Below, piece after piece: positions 43,466 through 54,942 of a DNA stretch of 64,000 bases (positions within the stretch are counted from its first letter, which is position 1; each line of letters opens with the position of its first letter). The notes below the pieces were generated by a model. The model did not search any database, was not told the DNA's origin, and saw only the letters and a list, made by a program, of their open reading frames with translations. The stretch lies in the NCBI GenBank assembly GCA_024449915.1, contig JAMZAV010000440.1, positions 1-64,000 on the forward strand. The letters are read 5' to 3'. Both the position numbers and the translations under genes were made by a program. The DNA comes from Sweltsa coloradensis. Taxonomy: Eukaryota; Arthropoda; Insecta; Plecoptera; Chloroperlidae.

Positions 43466-44150
43466 TAGATATATTATTATAGTCCAATGTGACAATTGGC
43501 TGGTTACCCTTAACTTGAAAGTTCATTATTTGTGTTTTTAAACAGTTTAACTTCATTTTATTTTCGGTGAAACAGGCCTCTAATAGTTCCAGAATCATTT
43601 TTAACTTGTACAGTAGCTCATCTAGAGTTTTTCCGTAATAACTACACTTGTGTCATCTGCAAAAAGAATAGCTTTGCACTCCTGTGGAAGGTTGGATGTC
43701 AAGTCATTAACATAGAGGCTGAAAAAGGTTGGGCCAACATTTGAACCTTGTGGGACCCCACTAATGACATGCTTCAACCTTGAAGAGGTGCATTTCCCAT
43801 CACTACTAATATCAACCCTTTGTTTCCGGTTACTAAGGTAAGACTTGACCCACAATCCAGATACCCCTCTTAAATCATAATAGTGCAATTTGTTCAATAA
43901 AATCTTATGATTTAATGTATCGAATGCCCTAGACAGATCACACAGGACTGCTCCAACTGCAAGCTTTTTTTCTCTAGAGCATTATTTATTTCATGAATCA
44001 ATTGGAAAGTAGCTGTGGATGTAGAATGATTCTCTCTAAAGCCATGTTGTTCATTACATAGTATTCTATTATTTTTAAGAAACGGGTGGAGTCTTTTGAG
44101 AAACAATTTTTCAAAAACCTTACCAAAGTTGGTAATCATGCCAGGGCCAT
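43466..44150 (-). pseudogene. Jockey/CR1-type LINE, RT core (frameshifted)
   Basis: In order on the minus strand: NFGKVFEKLFLKRLHPFL, QHGFRENHSTSTATFQL, then after a slip in an A-run LAVGAVLCDLSRAFDTLNHK (RT-A), VISGVPQGSNVGPTFF and ILFADDTSVV (catalytic FADD). A second frameshift after EKL precedes the KLNCLKTQIM region. 5'-truncated at about 44,150, where piggyBac sequence begins. Confidence 0.87.
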
Positions 44151-44208
44151 GCATAGTAGTGAGCATGTTTACTTCCCTCTTATCGAACCAGCGGACAGTC
44201 AACATGTT
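44150..44208 (-). pseudogene. piggyBac transposase, segment downstream of a Penelope-like insertion
   Basis: The minus strand reads MLTVRWFDKREVNMLTTMH, the piggyBac block with the third catalytic Asp (family pattern WxDKRxVxMLST). It continues the frame that breaks off at 44,485 once the insertion is ignored. The remaining C-terminus is lost at the LINE junction. Confidence 0.82.
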
Positions 44209-44251
44209 AAAACACTTGGCTGTCGGGTGTCGCCGCGTCCATGATAGATGA

Positions 44252-44295
44252 AAACTGACGTTTCGGACCGGTTACACGGTCCATCTTCAGAGTTT
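44252..44295 (-). ncRNA. Type I hammerhead ribozyme motif, minus strand
   Basis: Mirror copy of the preceding motif with the same core, stem II and GTC site, in inverted orientation. Confidence 0.8.
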
Positions 44296-44365
44296 AAAAA
44301 ACACTTGAAGGGTACTTACACAGAACGAACCTACTCGGTCCAGCTCGTCACCTTCAAGTGTTTTT

Positions 44366-44410
44366 TAAACTCTGAAGATGGACCGTGTAACCGGTCCGAA
44401 ACGTCAGTTT
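44366..44410 (+). ncRNA. Type I hammerhead ribozyme motif, plus strand
   Basis: The core CTGAAGA (44,372-44,378) is followed by a 6-bp stem II GGACCG/CGGTCC with loop TGTAAC, then GAAA (44,398-44,401) and the cleavage triplet GTC (44,403-44,405). AAACT (44,367-44,371) pairs with AGTTT (44,406-44,410) as stem I. Stem III is minimal, as in Penelope-like hammerheads. Confidence 0.82.
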
Positions 44411-44484
44411 TCATCTATCATGGACGCGGCGACACCCGACAGCCAAGTGTTTTATATTGACTCCGGCCGCGAAAGCCTACGACA

Positions 44485-45666
44485 AGTCAACATGTTGTCA
44501 GTATGTTTTTCAACATATTCCCCCACTCTTAGTTTTCCTTCTTGCTTTGGCATTCCCCTCCTATTCTTTCTAACAGTACCACAAGCATTGTTTTTTTTGC
44601 TGTGTAGTTTTTCAAACAACTGTGGACCAGTGTACCAATTATCAACATAGAGTGTATGCCCCTTCCCAAGATACGGTTCCATCAACGTAAGTACAACATC
44701 CGCGGATACTCCGAGCCCTGATTCTGTTATTTCAGTTGTTGCCCCTGTGTATACTATTACATTTAGTACAAAGTTAGTGTCAACATCTGAAATAACAAAA
44801 AGTTTAATCCCGAATCTGCTGCGTTTGTTGGGAATGTACTGTTTGAACGACAGCCTGCCTTTGTACAGCAATAAACTTTTGTCCATACACACTTCACCGA
44901 AGGGCACAAATACACTTGAAAACTGATGCTTTACACTATCAAGGACAAGTTTGATTTTTTTAAGTTTGTTTTGATCCGGGTTATTTACAATGTTGTTGTC
45001 ACTGAAGTGAAGAAGTCTGAGTATTATCCGGAATCGATCAACAGACATGATGTCACCAAATATTGGTGTACTCAACAAAGGGTCTGTTGACCAATACAGC
45101 TTGATTGCATTTTTTTTTATGGGCCATTAGCATAATGCCAAAAACACATACATCTCACAAACCGTGGTATCTTTCCATTTCGTGAGCCGGGATTTTACGC
45201 TAAACTCTGTGTTTTCAATCACAAACTTGTAAAACAAGTTTGTTTGTTCTACAATATACTCGACTAGTTCTGTTGTAAATAAAGCTAAAAAACAGTCAAG
45301 CTCACTTGAATCTTTGGTAAGGTTGAAATCCGCATTTATTCCCGATGAACTTGGGTCGAAATTGTGTATAATAGGTTGGAAGTCACCTCTACTCCAGTTT
45401 TTTACCCCATCATTGGCAATTCGTCTTCTTTTATTTTGACGACGCGCCTGAACTAAACCTACATCATTGTCGCTTGCACTGTCACCGTCACTGTCACTGT
45501 CGTGATTATCACTCTTGTCCTCTTCACTATCACTAAAACTATCGTTGGTATTTACAATAAAGTCATCATCACTTTCCGAGTCACTATTGGTAATAATTTA
45601 GCGGATTTCCCTTTCTGAAACACGCCGTAAACACGAATTCTCACCACTCGTGGACGCCATCACTGT
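44485..45666 (-). pseudogene. piggyBac transposase (DDE_Tnp_1_7), main part
   Basis: The minus strand starts at ATG (about 45,660, MASTSGENS), has an acidic Asp/Ser run (SDSESDDD, DSDSDSDGDSAS) usual for the family, then FDPSSSGINADFNL, STDPLLSTPIFGDIMSVDRF, CMDKSLLLYKGRLSFKQYIP (first catalytic Asp), TLYVDNWYTGPQLFEKL (second Asp) and EYVEKHTDNML at the insertion. In-frame stops occur after SEREIR (about 45,600) and LALC (about 45,118). The third Asp and the C-terminal cysteines are beyond the insertion or missing. It is non-functional as it stands. Confidence 0.9.
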
Positions 45667-45964
45667 TTACTACAGCTGACGCCGATCTCGGGAGCAGCTA
45701 CAAGTGGGTTGCCTAGAAATAAACTTCTAAAAACAAGTTATCAACCGGTTCAAGTAGTTGACGAAATAGTTCTACGTATTGCCGACAGGTTGAAGCACAT
45801 GCCACACAAAACTAGAGCCCGCTAACCCTATTGAGCACTGAATAAACAACACTTGAATTCAAACATTGTGGCGCGACATTGGCGCGACGAGTATACTCGG
45901 GCGTAACACGGGAGGCACAACTGCACATCACGAGTTAACTCGGGCGTAACTGAGAGGAGGCTAA
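45667..45964. other. Junction between piggyBac and hAT fragments
   Basis: Contains two copies of ACTCGGGCGTAAC (45,895-45,909 and 45,938-45,951), one next to a TTAA (45,935-45,938). This could be the piggyBac terminus inserted at TTAA, but a clear opposite end is missing. Confidence 0.35.
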
Positions 45965-46306
45965 GAAATCACCATCAGTAAATGGTTTTCCCGCTTTCGC
46001 AATCGCCGGTGAAGACACATAACTTGCTGTTGTGCAATATGAACCGTGGTGTACAAACTTCGAAAATACACTTTTTTGTGCCTCGAACTTACTTACGCAT
46101 TGGCAAATTAATTCAATAGTATCACATTTAGGAAGTGAAGCATAATTATTCTCATGCTTTGTTTGAAAATGGCGTTTAACACTTAATATACGAGTAACTA
46201 CACTTTCACTGCAAATTGAACAAATAGCACGATCACCTCTTTAATAAAAAACGTATTCCGTTTTCCACTCTTCTTGAAAATTCCTCGATTTCTTTGGCGC
46301 AGACAT
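45965..46306 (-). pseudogene. hAT (Charlie-like) transposase N-terminus with BED finger
   Basis: From ATG at 46,306 the minus strand reads MSAPKKSRNFQEEWKTEYVF, a stop, then RGDRAICSICSESVVTRIL and VKRHFQTKHENNYASLP, a BED-type finger with C-x2-C and H-x4-H, then FVHHGSYCTTASYV...AKAGKPFTDGDFL. The family pattern with AGKPFTDGDF is typical of BED-hAT transposases. The frame ends near 45,965, next to the piggyBac element. Confidence 0.8.
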
Positions 46307-46679
46307 TTTCGCCTCCCTCTCGTTGCCAAGTATGGACAACAACTGTAGAACTTGACCCACTTACTAGTGGAGGGGGCAAAAGATTTGGCGAAAATGTATC
46401 GTACAGACTCGACTGCACTGCCGAGGGAACAGTAACGGGTTTGTAAAGTACCATGCAGCAGCCTCCTTGCCACTCTTCCTTGAAACGGAACGGTCAGGTG
46501 GCGAGTGTGACGCGAGGTCGGGGGTAAAACATTTGACGACCTGCTAGTTAGTAAAACTTATATTATCTAGACTATTCTACTCAAATAGAATTCAGATTTA
46601 TAACAAGAAATAGTACTAACCAAGTGTTTGTCATGAAATATTAAAATTTTAAAATTTTATATCTGGCCAAGGCGCGTGC

Positions 46680-46719
46680 CACAGGGAATGGCTTGGCGTG
46701 CCATAGGTTGCTCACCCCT
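46680..46719 (-). mobile_element. hAT element 5' end (Charlie-like TIR)
   Basis: On the minus strand CAGGGGTGAGCAACCTATGG followed by CACGCC is a hAT terminal sequence at the right distance upstream of the BED-finger frame. The matching 3' end is not present in the expected place. Confidence 0.6.
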
Positions 46720-48150
46720 GGAGTAGACCCTCGTTGTACTCTATTATCTGTGCCCTCGTTAACACGAACATCAAGGGACAGTAAAATTGGGTGAAAAAAA
46801 CATGCTTAAAAGTTAAAATGGGTTCTATATTGATATTTTAATGGATACAGACCATGGAGCATGGGCTACCTTGATGCTAGGCCACAGGGAAGCATGGGGG
46901 ACATCAATTTATTTACGGTATATAAAGCAATTATATAACAATGACAAAGATGCAACTTGTACAACAGCAATAGATAAGAACTACTGAATGAACATTTGCA
47001 GCTGCACAATCCAAGGTCAGGTTTGATTCATGGTTATCTCAACTCCTTTCCCTACCGCCGATTCCCCTACCACTCTTATTTCTCTTCTACTGTTTATAAA
47101 CGTGTGCAACAGATCAGTTATCAGTGTTACATAATTCTATAGTAATGCAATTTTGACAAGTCCCCTTCCTTGTGACTTCGATACGCCTTTGGCTATGACA
47201 AAAAAATTAGCCTACCTTGTCTAGCCATGAAAAGATTTTCCGCTTCAAACAATGGAATTGAAAGTCCTCGATTTAAAATAATATAACTTGTAACCTTGAT
47301 CCAACGTCTAACAAAAATCTCCCACAAAAATGGTAAAATGCTAGTGTCATAATATCACGTAGTCGTAAGCCCGAGCGCCGCCGGACAACCTGCTTGCTCG
47401 AGTTCTAGGCATTGAATACTGCATGAGTGAGTGGGCCAGCTGGCAGCTGGTAGTGACCGGCTGACCTTGGGTGGGCCGGCCGCCTTGCCTCTAGCAGCGG
47501 GCGGGATAGAGAGACAGAGAAGAACAGGAAAAGAGCTTGCCGGGAGGAGAAGAGCTTGCCGGGAGGGGAAGAGTGGAGCTCTCTGAGTGAGAGAGGGAGA
47601 GAGAGAGAGAGAGAGACAAAGACAGTACAGGAGAGGAGCGGGCCGGGCGACTGTGAGGCCATGACGAGATAATATTGTCCTCTTGTGACACTTGCGAAAA
47701 CCAAAGAACATAAATAAACAACAGAAGCACCACTGTTACAATATATTGTTCATTCAATATGATTGTCACAGGTCTTTTTATATTTACGTAGCCTTTTATC
47801 GATCACTATAGCCCGTGCTGCCCGCAATCTCCAGCTGTTGATACACAGATCATGTAACGTAACAATACTCTAGTGCCTAGTATCAATGAGTTGAGCGAGC
47901 ACTTTTTGGCAAAGGTTGCCGCCAGAACACCGCAGAGTTCGTGTTACACGAGACGAAACCAATGTTATTTTCGCGCGGGGATTTAAAAGTAGTTCGTGTT
48001 GCCTGTTTTTCGAAATTCGTGTTATAGAAATAATTAACATGTAAAGTCCTATACCTGGAGCCGGGACTTGAAATATGTTCATGTTAAATAGTATTTCTTT
48101 TTATCCGAGTGCCTGTTAACGAGGTTCTACTGTATACTAAAGCCTGATTT
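46720..48150. other. No gene; GA-rich microsatellite
   Basis: Mostly AT-rich with a GC/GA-rich stretch at 47,370-47,660 including a GAGAGA tract at 47,587-47,618. Overlapping minus-strand frames there are simple-sequence artefacts. Confidence 0.5.
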
Positions 48151-48154
48151 AGAC

Positions 48155-48230
48155 AGTTCAATGTTTCCTTCAATCACTTGAATTCAAGGGTTGAATTCAA
48201 GGCCCATTGAAGAAAACATTGAAAGGCTAT
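48155..48230. repeat. Hairpin at the 5' edge of a LINE
   Basis: TTCAATGTTTCCTTCAAT and ATTGAAGAAAACATTGAA (about 48,159-48,226) pair, with TTGAATTCAA in the centre. Probably a small foldback MITE at or near the LINE junction. Confidence 0.6.
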
Positions 48231-49724
48231 TTACACTGTGCGATGGACAAGCTTCTTGGCTACAAAGTAGAAGGATCATTTCACAAATGGATAACTAGCT
48301 TTCTTTCGAATCGAACTCAAGCTGTTGTTTTTAATGGTTCAATCTCTTCCTTTAGTGACATAACCTCTGGTGTGCCTCAGGGATCTGTACTTGGGCCATT
48401 GTTGTTCATTATATTTATGCTTGATCTGCCAAATTGTGTTTCTTCCAGCTTGACACAATATGCAGATGATTGTACTTTGTATCGTCCCATAGTCAATGTA
48501 AATGATGTAATGGCGCTTCAGATGGATTTAGATAGAATTGTTGAATGGTCTCAGATGAATGAAATGTCTTTGAATGGAAAGAAGAGTCATCTTTTGAGAA
48601 TAACTCGTACTAAACGTTCTTTTGATGGACACTACACCTTATGCAGCCAGTCTCTTAAGGCATGTCAAAATTTAAAGCTTCTAGGCTTGAACATAACACC
48701 AGACTTAAAATGGAACTATCATGTGCAAGTTACCAGAGATAAGTGTTCTAAGCTCCTTGGTTTCATTTCAAGAAATTTAAATGGTGTCAAGTTTGAAGTA
48801 CGTAGAAAAGTGTACATTGCATTAGTCAGGTCTTCCCTGTTGTATGGTATTCCCGCATGGCACCCTACCTACAGACAGAACATCTCATCCTTTGAGGCAA
48901 TTCAAAACCGAGCCACAAAAATGATTCTGGCTAAAACTAACCACTCTGGCCTCGATTCTTCAAGTAGAAGATCCGCTTGCAAGCTACCATCTATTGAAGA
49001 TCACCTAGAAGAATTGGATGTACTGTTTCTGAGAAAGTGCTTAGTGGACGATGTTGATCTCGACACTAAGCATATTCTCCATAGTAGAAACAGGTCAAGA
49101 CTTCGAGGCGAGATGGTGGCAATTGATTCTCCTTTTGCAAGAACTGAAGCTTACAGACAGACTGTCATTTTATCCTCGTGCGACAAGACTGTGGAGGGAA
49201 CTTCCTCTGGATCTGAAGGCTCTCAACATGAAGGCACTGGATTTCAAGAAACTTCTTAGGGAATCAAAAAATTAAAGTAAATAAAGTTCACACTTCACTT
49301 TCAAATAATATTATTATTTTCTAAAAGAGATTTGTACAATTCTATCATTATTCTTTTTAATTCAAATGCTGTATGTTTTTATAATTGTGAACTTTATATT
49401 TTGATAGGCTTATAATGTTAGTTGTTTGAATGTTTGTATTGTGGGTCTATCGTGGCCTACTATTGTGTTTATTCGTCGAGTTTTTATATAGTTTTTGATT
49501 ATCTATTTTTGTTTAAACTTGCTACATAAATGTTAATTTTAATTACCTACTTTAATATCTACTTTAAACTTTAATATCAATTTTAGTACATTTACTATTT
49601 AGGGATATCACACACAATTCTGTGTTTAAGGGCTATGCTCGTTGTGATATTCCTAATGATTGTGAACATAATGTGATGATCATTGAATAATAATAAATAA
49701 ATAAATAAATAAATAAATAAATTC
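48227..49724 (+). pseudogene. Jockey/CR1-superfamily LINE, 5'-truncated, with tail
   Basis: One long frame to 49,259 contains DKLLGYKVEGSFHKWI, FLSNRTQAVVFNG, SGVPQGSVLGPLLFIIFM and QYADDCTLYRP (catalytic YADD), then KNLKLLGLNITPDLKWNYHV-like thumb sequence and LVRSSLLYGIPAWHP. A frameshift near 49,160 moves the end into a second frame (FYPRATRLWRELPLDLKALN) that stops at 49,273. A (TAAA)n tail at 49,686-49,723 ends the element. The N-terminal RT motifs are missing, as expected for 5' truncation. It is relatively young, with one frame break. Confidence 0.88.
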
Positions 49725-49885
49725 AATATTGAATCTAGTCACAGCCATTTAAACATGACACCAACCATATCAAAACAACCATGTCCAGCACTAGTCTACT
49801 CAAGTTCTCTCTCACTCTAAAGTAACTCCCATTGCTAGAGCAGTGACGTTATGATGACAATGAATTCTGATGACAATTAACTCAC

Positions 49886-50023
49886 ATTGTAAACGAAAGA
49901 GATCAAGTTTGCACTGATCCCAGTCCATGAATAGAGTAGTGGGGTAGACTGGTTGGCAAGCAGACCCTCTTGTAACACGGTAGAGAAGACGGACTTGGTA
50001 CAAGATGCATCGTTCCACGAGAG
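49886..50023 (-). CDS. Candidate internal exon, unknown protein
   Basis: Acceptor TTTGTTTCCAG and donor GTGAGTT bracket 138 nt that are open in two frames on the minus strand (LSWNDASCTKSVFSTVLQEG... or VERCILYQVRLLYRVTRG...). The length is a multiple of three. No family recognised. Both frames being open lowers confidence that it is coding. Confidence 0.35.
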
Positions 50024-50131
50024 CTGGAAACAAAGCAACACGGTATGAGACTCAACTCTACCTTTCACACTAAGAACCTAGAACAGCAGTTCTCAATACA
50101 ATTACAAGTATGAAACATTACCAAGTGCATA

Positions 50132-50827
50132 CAGTGGTGGATACAGGTGGGGCAAACGCCCCCCCCCCATGATTCTTTAAAAATTAAAACATTTATATTA
50201 TTTTATTGTGCAAACAGCGTAGCAGACGGCATATGTTACACTAGTAAGTATAAAAGGCCACCTTAAAAAGTATAATAATCACGTAGGGCGGTAGGGGAGG
50301 AAGTGAGTTGTGTGTGGAGTGAAGTTGGATTGGGATGTGATTGTGCACAATCGGTGCTGCCTACGCCCAAGACTCTTAGGTATCACCTACGTATAAGCAT
50401 AAGCTACCGCCTTTGATGTCTGAGTGGTGAGTGCAAAATTAAGCCGTGCCGTGCTGTTGACAACAGCAGCAGCAGGGCACGGCCTGTTGAGCTACAAGGG
50501 CTGGCAGTGGCTGATTTGGTTGGTTTCAGTAAGCACGTTTCAGTGAACTGTCTGGTTTATTGTAGTTACAATGTAGGCCAATGCTGTAAATTGTAAGTTC
50601 GACATGACGACAAAACAAATTGACCCACACAAACTAGTACATTGTTTCGGTATTGCATTCCGCCCACCACTTTTTTCTAAAACGCACCAAATGCACTCTA
50701 AAAACCTGATTTTCTAAATTTTTGCCTGCCCCCCATTCCCCCCGTGCGTCCGTGCTTAGTCCCTTTCCCACAACTGTACATGCACACGCGAATCGCCCTC
50801 CCCCATGATTATGTCCTAGATCCGCTC
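50132..50827. mobile_element. hAT-type element, decayed right end
   Basis: CAGTGGTGGATACAGG at the left faces CCTAGATCCGCTC at the right, a degenerate inverted pair, with C-rich and G-rich subterminal runs (GCCCCCCCCCCATG, CTCCCCCATGATTATG). It shares AAAACCTGATTTTC with the element at 22,311. Target duplication not recognisable. Confidence 0.6.
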
Positions 50828-51648
50828 GATAATTAGGTAATTACAAAACTTGACTTGCTTGCAAGTCTACTTATAATATTTTAGGTAGATAACAGATATA
50901 TTAACAAGGGGTCTCGTTCGAGTTCGTAAAATAATTATTGTACTGATTTATTATTAGTCCCTTGGTAACAAGTTACAATTTTTAATGGTTTATTGTAATT
51001 AGAAAATGCAGAGGTGGTGTTATCATAGTGTTCATTTTCTTATAACTATTTATTATTGTTATAAGCTATTAACGGTATAGGTCTAAGGTTTTGAAGAGAT
51101 AGAAAATTTAATTGGTGAAACACGTCAAGGTTGGGTTGACACCAAGTATGGCCTACCCATTTTCCATCCTGGGTAGAAACTTGAGGGGAATGACCACACT
51201 AATTTTAAAACAACACAAAATTACAATTAACACCACACCAATTTTTTAAACAAAATAAAATAACTTATTTTTAATTGTATAGTGTGATGCCCACACTGAC
51301 TTATAAAATTCGTCCTCCTGTCTCTCGATTCTAACGTAGAGTGGAGGTGGTATTGACCCAAATTAAAATAGGCTACACACGTCTAACTCGGGGATATCTT
51401 TTAACAAGAGATAAGGTTGTTCCCAGATGTAACGCATGTGTTACCTAGGCCTACATCATATTATGCTTGAAGAATGTAATAAATATGATGCATTGCGCTC
51501 ACAATTTGATCTCGACCAATTATATGAAGAACTTGTATCATTTTGTTAATGGCAACAAACTTCCTAAATTTCTCATTCAAAGTAATGTATTTATATTGAA
51601 TTAACACAAAAAACATTTAACTTTTTATTCAAATAAATGATTTTTCTT
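50828..51648. other. AT-rich, no recognisable feature
   Basis: No splice-bounded open stretch or inverted ends seen. Confidence 0.5.
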
Positions 51649-52140
51649 TTGCTATGACTCATCTCTATTGCTTTCTTGTTTTTTTATGAGTAAAGCAAAG
51701 ACTTCAATATCACATCCTGAAAAAAATAGCTCGAGTGTTTTTTTTTTCTTGTTTGTTTTCTCTCTACCGGGCAATTGGAAATTGGAGGGGACCTTCAAAA
51801 TCTCTGAACTTTGATCTGCCAAGTTTTTTGGGTACAACTGAAGAAATATTTCTCATTAGTAGACCTATCATACTTTTACAATTTATTTTTATTTAGAATG
51901 CAATATTTTGTGATATTTAGGGTGATTCTGATCAAACGGGTGGGACTACAACGTTCATATTTTATATAGACAATAAGGTAATGTTGATGAAGTGACTTTT
52001 GAAAGAAACAAAATGAAAAAGTGAGAATTCATAGAAATAAAGGTTTTAATATAAGCCTTTAACAGGTGTATAATTAACAAGTAACTATAGAAACTTGACA
52101 ATTTAATCGCCTACAATGCGTACAACTGGTTGGAGCGCCC
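51649..52140 (+). mobile_element. Helitron-like repeat H4, divergent copy
   Basis: Shares AAGACTTCAAT, TAGCTCGAGTGTTTTTTTTT and GATCAAACGGGTGGGACTAC with H1. Truncated; the CTAG end is not seen. Confidence 0.5.
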
Positions 52141-52343
52141 TAGCTTCTCACGTCGGCGTCGTACCTCAAGAACGCTATAAAACATTGAATAAGTAATCTG
52201 GAGCAGTTATGTAGTTTTGTCAGAACTATATTGTAGGCCTACATAATTTTAATATCAAAATAAAAAAATCGGTAAGGTTTTGAATTCAAATAGTATCTAG
52301 GTCTAGGGCTATGAATGAAATAAGTACAATTTTATATTTCTAG

Positions 52344-53122
52344 GAAGCTTCGCAAATGCTTTTTCAGGCACTTTGTTGGATGAGCATAATTGTTTAAAAA
52401 CGAAAAAAGCGTAAAATTGTGATTTTCATAAGAAATAATTATTCGATTACGCTCAAATTTCACACGAATATATTAATTCATAAAATTAAGGTTCTGTGAA
52501 AAAATTATTACAATCGGATAAAGCATGTAGGTGTTATAAGTCGAAGAAATTAAAAAAAAAAAAAAAAAAAAAAACGTAAAATTGCAATTATCATGAGAAA
52601 TAATTTTTTGATTGTGCTAAAATTTCACACAAATATATATTAATTCATAAAATTAAGGTTCTGTGAAAAACTCATTACAATCGAATAAAGCATGTAGGTG
52701 GTTAAAGAAATTTTAAAAATAAAAAAAATCGTAAAATTGCGATTTTCATTAAAATTAATTTTGAAATTTTACACAAATATATTAATTCATAAAATTGAGG
52801 TTCTGTGAAAAAATCAATACAATCGGATAAAGCATGAAGGTGTTATAAGTCGAAGAATTTTTTTAAAAATAAAAATAAAAAAATCATAAAATTGCGATTT
52901 TCACGAGAAATAATTGTTCGATTGCGCTAAAAAACGTGGCAGTTCTAAATTCAGAGATTTTGAAGGCCTCCAAATTTTTTAATCGCAATTGGAGTTCAGA
53001 TTAGCCGGAATCGTGATAACAGACAGACAAAAATACAAAAGGAAAAAAGGAAAAAAAACATTCCGGAATTTCATCTCCAGTGTAGTTGAATGGAATCTTT
53101 GCTTCGCTCGCTACGCTCATCC
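52344..53122 (-). mobile_element. Helitron-like repeat H5 with about four tandem units
   Basis: On the minus strand it ends GCGAAGCTTCCTAG (followed by A rather than T) and starts TGGATGAGCGTAGCGAGCGA. The internal unit of about 150-165 bp with GGATAAAGCATG is repeated around 52,510, 52,680 and 52,820. It abuts a candidate exon donor at 53,128-53,133. Confidence 0.6.
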
Positions 53123-53133
53123 ACAAAACTTAC

Positions 53134-53223
53134 TTAGATGTAGCAAAACATTTAGTAAATCATTATTATACAGACTTGACCACAAATTATCGTCTTCATA
53201 CTCTTTGCATATTTTGCATCGTC
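53134..53223 (-). CDS. Candidate exon, ZAD-like Cys motif
   Basis: The minus strand reads GRCKICKEYEDDNLWSSLYN then NDLLNVLLHLS before donor GTAAGT, after acceptor CTTTCAAG. The C-x2-C start followed by LxxLYxxDLL loosely resembles the ZAD domain at the N-terminus of arthropod zinc-finger proteins. A Helitron-like element ends within about 10 bp of the donor. Confidence 0.3.
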
Positions 53224-53249
53224 CTTGAAAGTAGAGATAAACAATAAAC

Positions 53250-53368
53250 TTATTTCAAATGTATGTCAACATTGCCCTCAGTCAACAGACCATGAACCCA
53301 CTCCCCTGGGAATCCACGTTTGAACTCATTTGTGTCTCTCTTGTGTTTTTGTCCAACCACATTTAGAC
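53250..53368 (-). CDS. Candidate exon, unknown protein
   Basis: After acceptor AAATATAG the minus strand reads LNVVGQKHKRDTNEFKRGFP then GEWVHGLLTEGNVDIHLK-stop. GC-balanced and open in one frame. Could be a terminal exon. Its relation to 53,134-53,223 is unclear, because the stop lies between them. Confidence 0.35.
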
Positions 53369-53369
53369 C

Positions 53370-54056
53370 TATATTTTAACAACATTAGAAGATCCTAAGA
53401 TTTTGTTAAAAATCTTGGTATTCTTCAGACACTTTAAAACACATTGAAAAACAATAAAATCCTGAAAAGTGGCAACACAGCATAAGATAATTGTGTGAGA
53501 TTTTTTTTCATGTATGTCTTAGATGTTTCGTTTTGGTTTAGGGTTTCATTTTAGTTTAACATGATTTACGTTTAGATACGGTATCTACAAGATTATAATT
53601 TTAGTACCCTAACGTGCTTTGAGACAGTAGAATTGCCGGCATACAGTAGTGACGTCCATCTCGCAACAAGACGTTTTATATGGGTGGTTTACATTTAGAA
53701 AGAGGTAATGAAAATCTAAATTTTGTCAATTATAAAGTAAAACAAAGCAAACTAATTCAACAACAACCTCAAATTTAAGGATTTCAGTCTGGCTCAGATA
53801 GTGATACGCACGTACACATAGAAACACCAGAAATAAAAGAAACACAGCAAAATGACTTAAAATATATGTTTTCTCTAATATTTTGGTCTGTATAAGCATC
53901 AAGTTTTAAAAAGTAATTACCTACTTATTAACAAGGTAGGCTAATTAATTACTCAATCGAATGTAACTTATGCAAATTCAAGTATGTTATGTCAAATAAA
54001 ACTTACTTATTAATGGAACATCATTAGTACATATCTAAAACTTGCATAACCGGTAG
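53370..54056. other. AT-rich, no recognisable feature
   Basis: No motif, inverted ends or splice-bounded frame seen. Confidence 0.5.
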
Positions 54057-54064
54057 TTGTATTG

Positions 54065-54908
54065 TAGAGATGCGAATTTAAAAAAAAACGGCGGCCCGGC
54101 CCGGCCCGAGGCCCGGCCCGAAAGATGATCATCCTGGCCCGGCCCGGCCCGAATGTCGGCCCGAAAACCCGGCCCGGCCCGAAAGTCGGCCCGAAAGCCC
54201 GGCCCGAAAGCCCGGCCCGAAAGTCGGCCCGAAAGTCCGGCCCGGCCCGAAAGCCGGCCCGAAAGTCTGGATTTTTAGACTCGTCAAAGCAAATGGGCCG
54301 CCTTTGCCAACAGTATGATAGTATTTCTTAGTTCTGCGATTATATACCGTTATATACCTAGATCTGGGAGAGCATTGGGCAGTGGAGACCTAAAGCAAAT
54401 TGCCCATGGCATGTTTATGAATTGTGCGTGTATATTTATCGATATGAGTGATGCCGCCAATAAGGGGCGCAAATGTAGTTGTAGGCCTACATATTTATGT
54501 GAGAGCACGTTCTATTTGTGTTTATTAGGGACAAGAGACCAGGCGAGTGAGTATACTGTTATTTCAAATCATATTGGACGGTGAAAAGCAAAGTGCCGAG
54601 TGACATGTTCACAAATTATTAATATTTATGACTTAAGTCTATGAGTATTGAGCTTGTATTGACATCGATGGGATCACGGGAGAAATGCCGCCACCGCCAG
54701 GCGACAATTTAAGGGCGCAGATGTAAGTTGTAAAAACACAGCCTGTCCTTCTTCATAGTCTGTCCATCTTCTTGTCGAAGCACGTTCGATATTGTGTTCG
54801 GGAGTATTGTATCGCAAATCATGTTGTGGGGGTGTGGTGATGTCCAGACTCCAGCCAAGGAGATGAAACTGTGAAAACGCATTGTTTTTGTCTGTCTGCT
54901 GACTGCTG

Positions 54909-54942
<34 letters not shown>

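Larger units (their letters stand above)
44209..44484. mobile_element. Penelope-like hairpin element with paired hammerheads
   Basis: Arms of about 100 bp (44,209-44,315 and 44,345-44,455) are near-perfect inverted repeats separated by about 30 bp. Flanked by a perfect 12-bp duplication AGTCAACATGTT (44,197-44,208 and 44,485-44,496), it splits a piggyBac transposase frame. Each arm contains a hammerhead ribozyme core. The arrangement resembles inverted terminal repeats of Penelope-like elements without their coding region. Confidence 0.82.

Noticed and set aside
47355..47769. Overlapping Ser/Leu/Pro-rich minus-strand frames
   Set aside because: They run through a GAGAGA tract in several frames at once, as expected of simple sequence.
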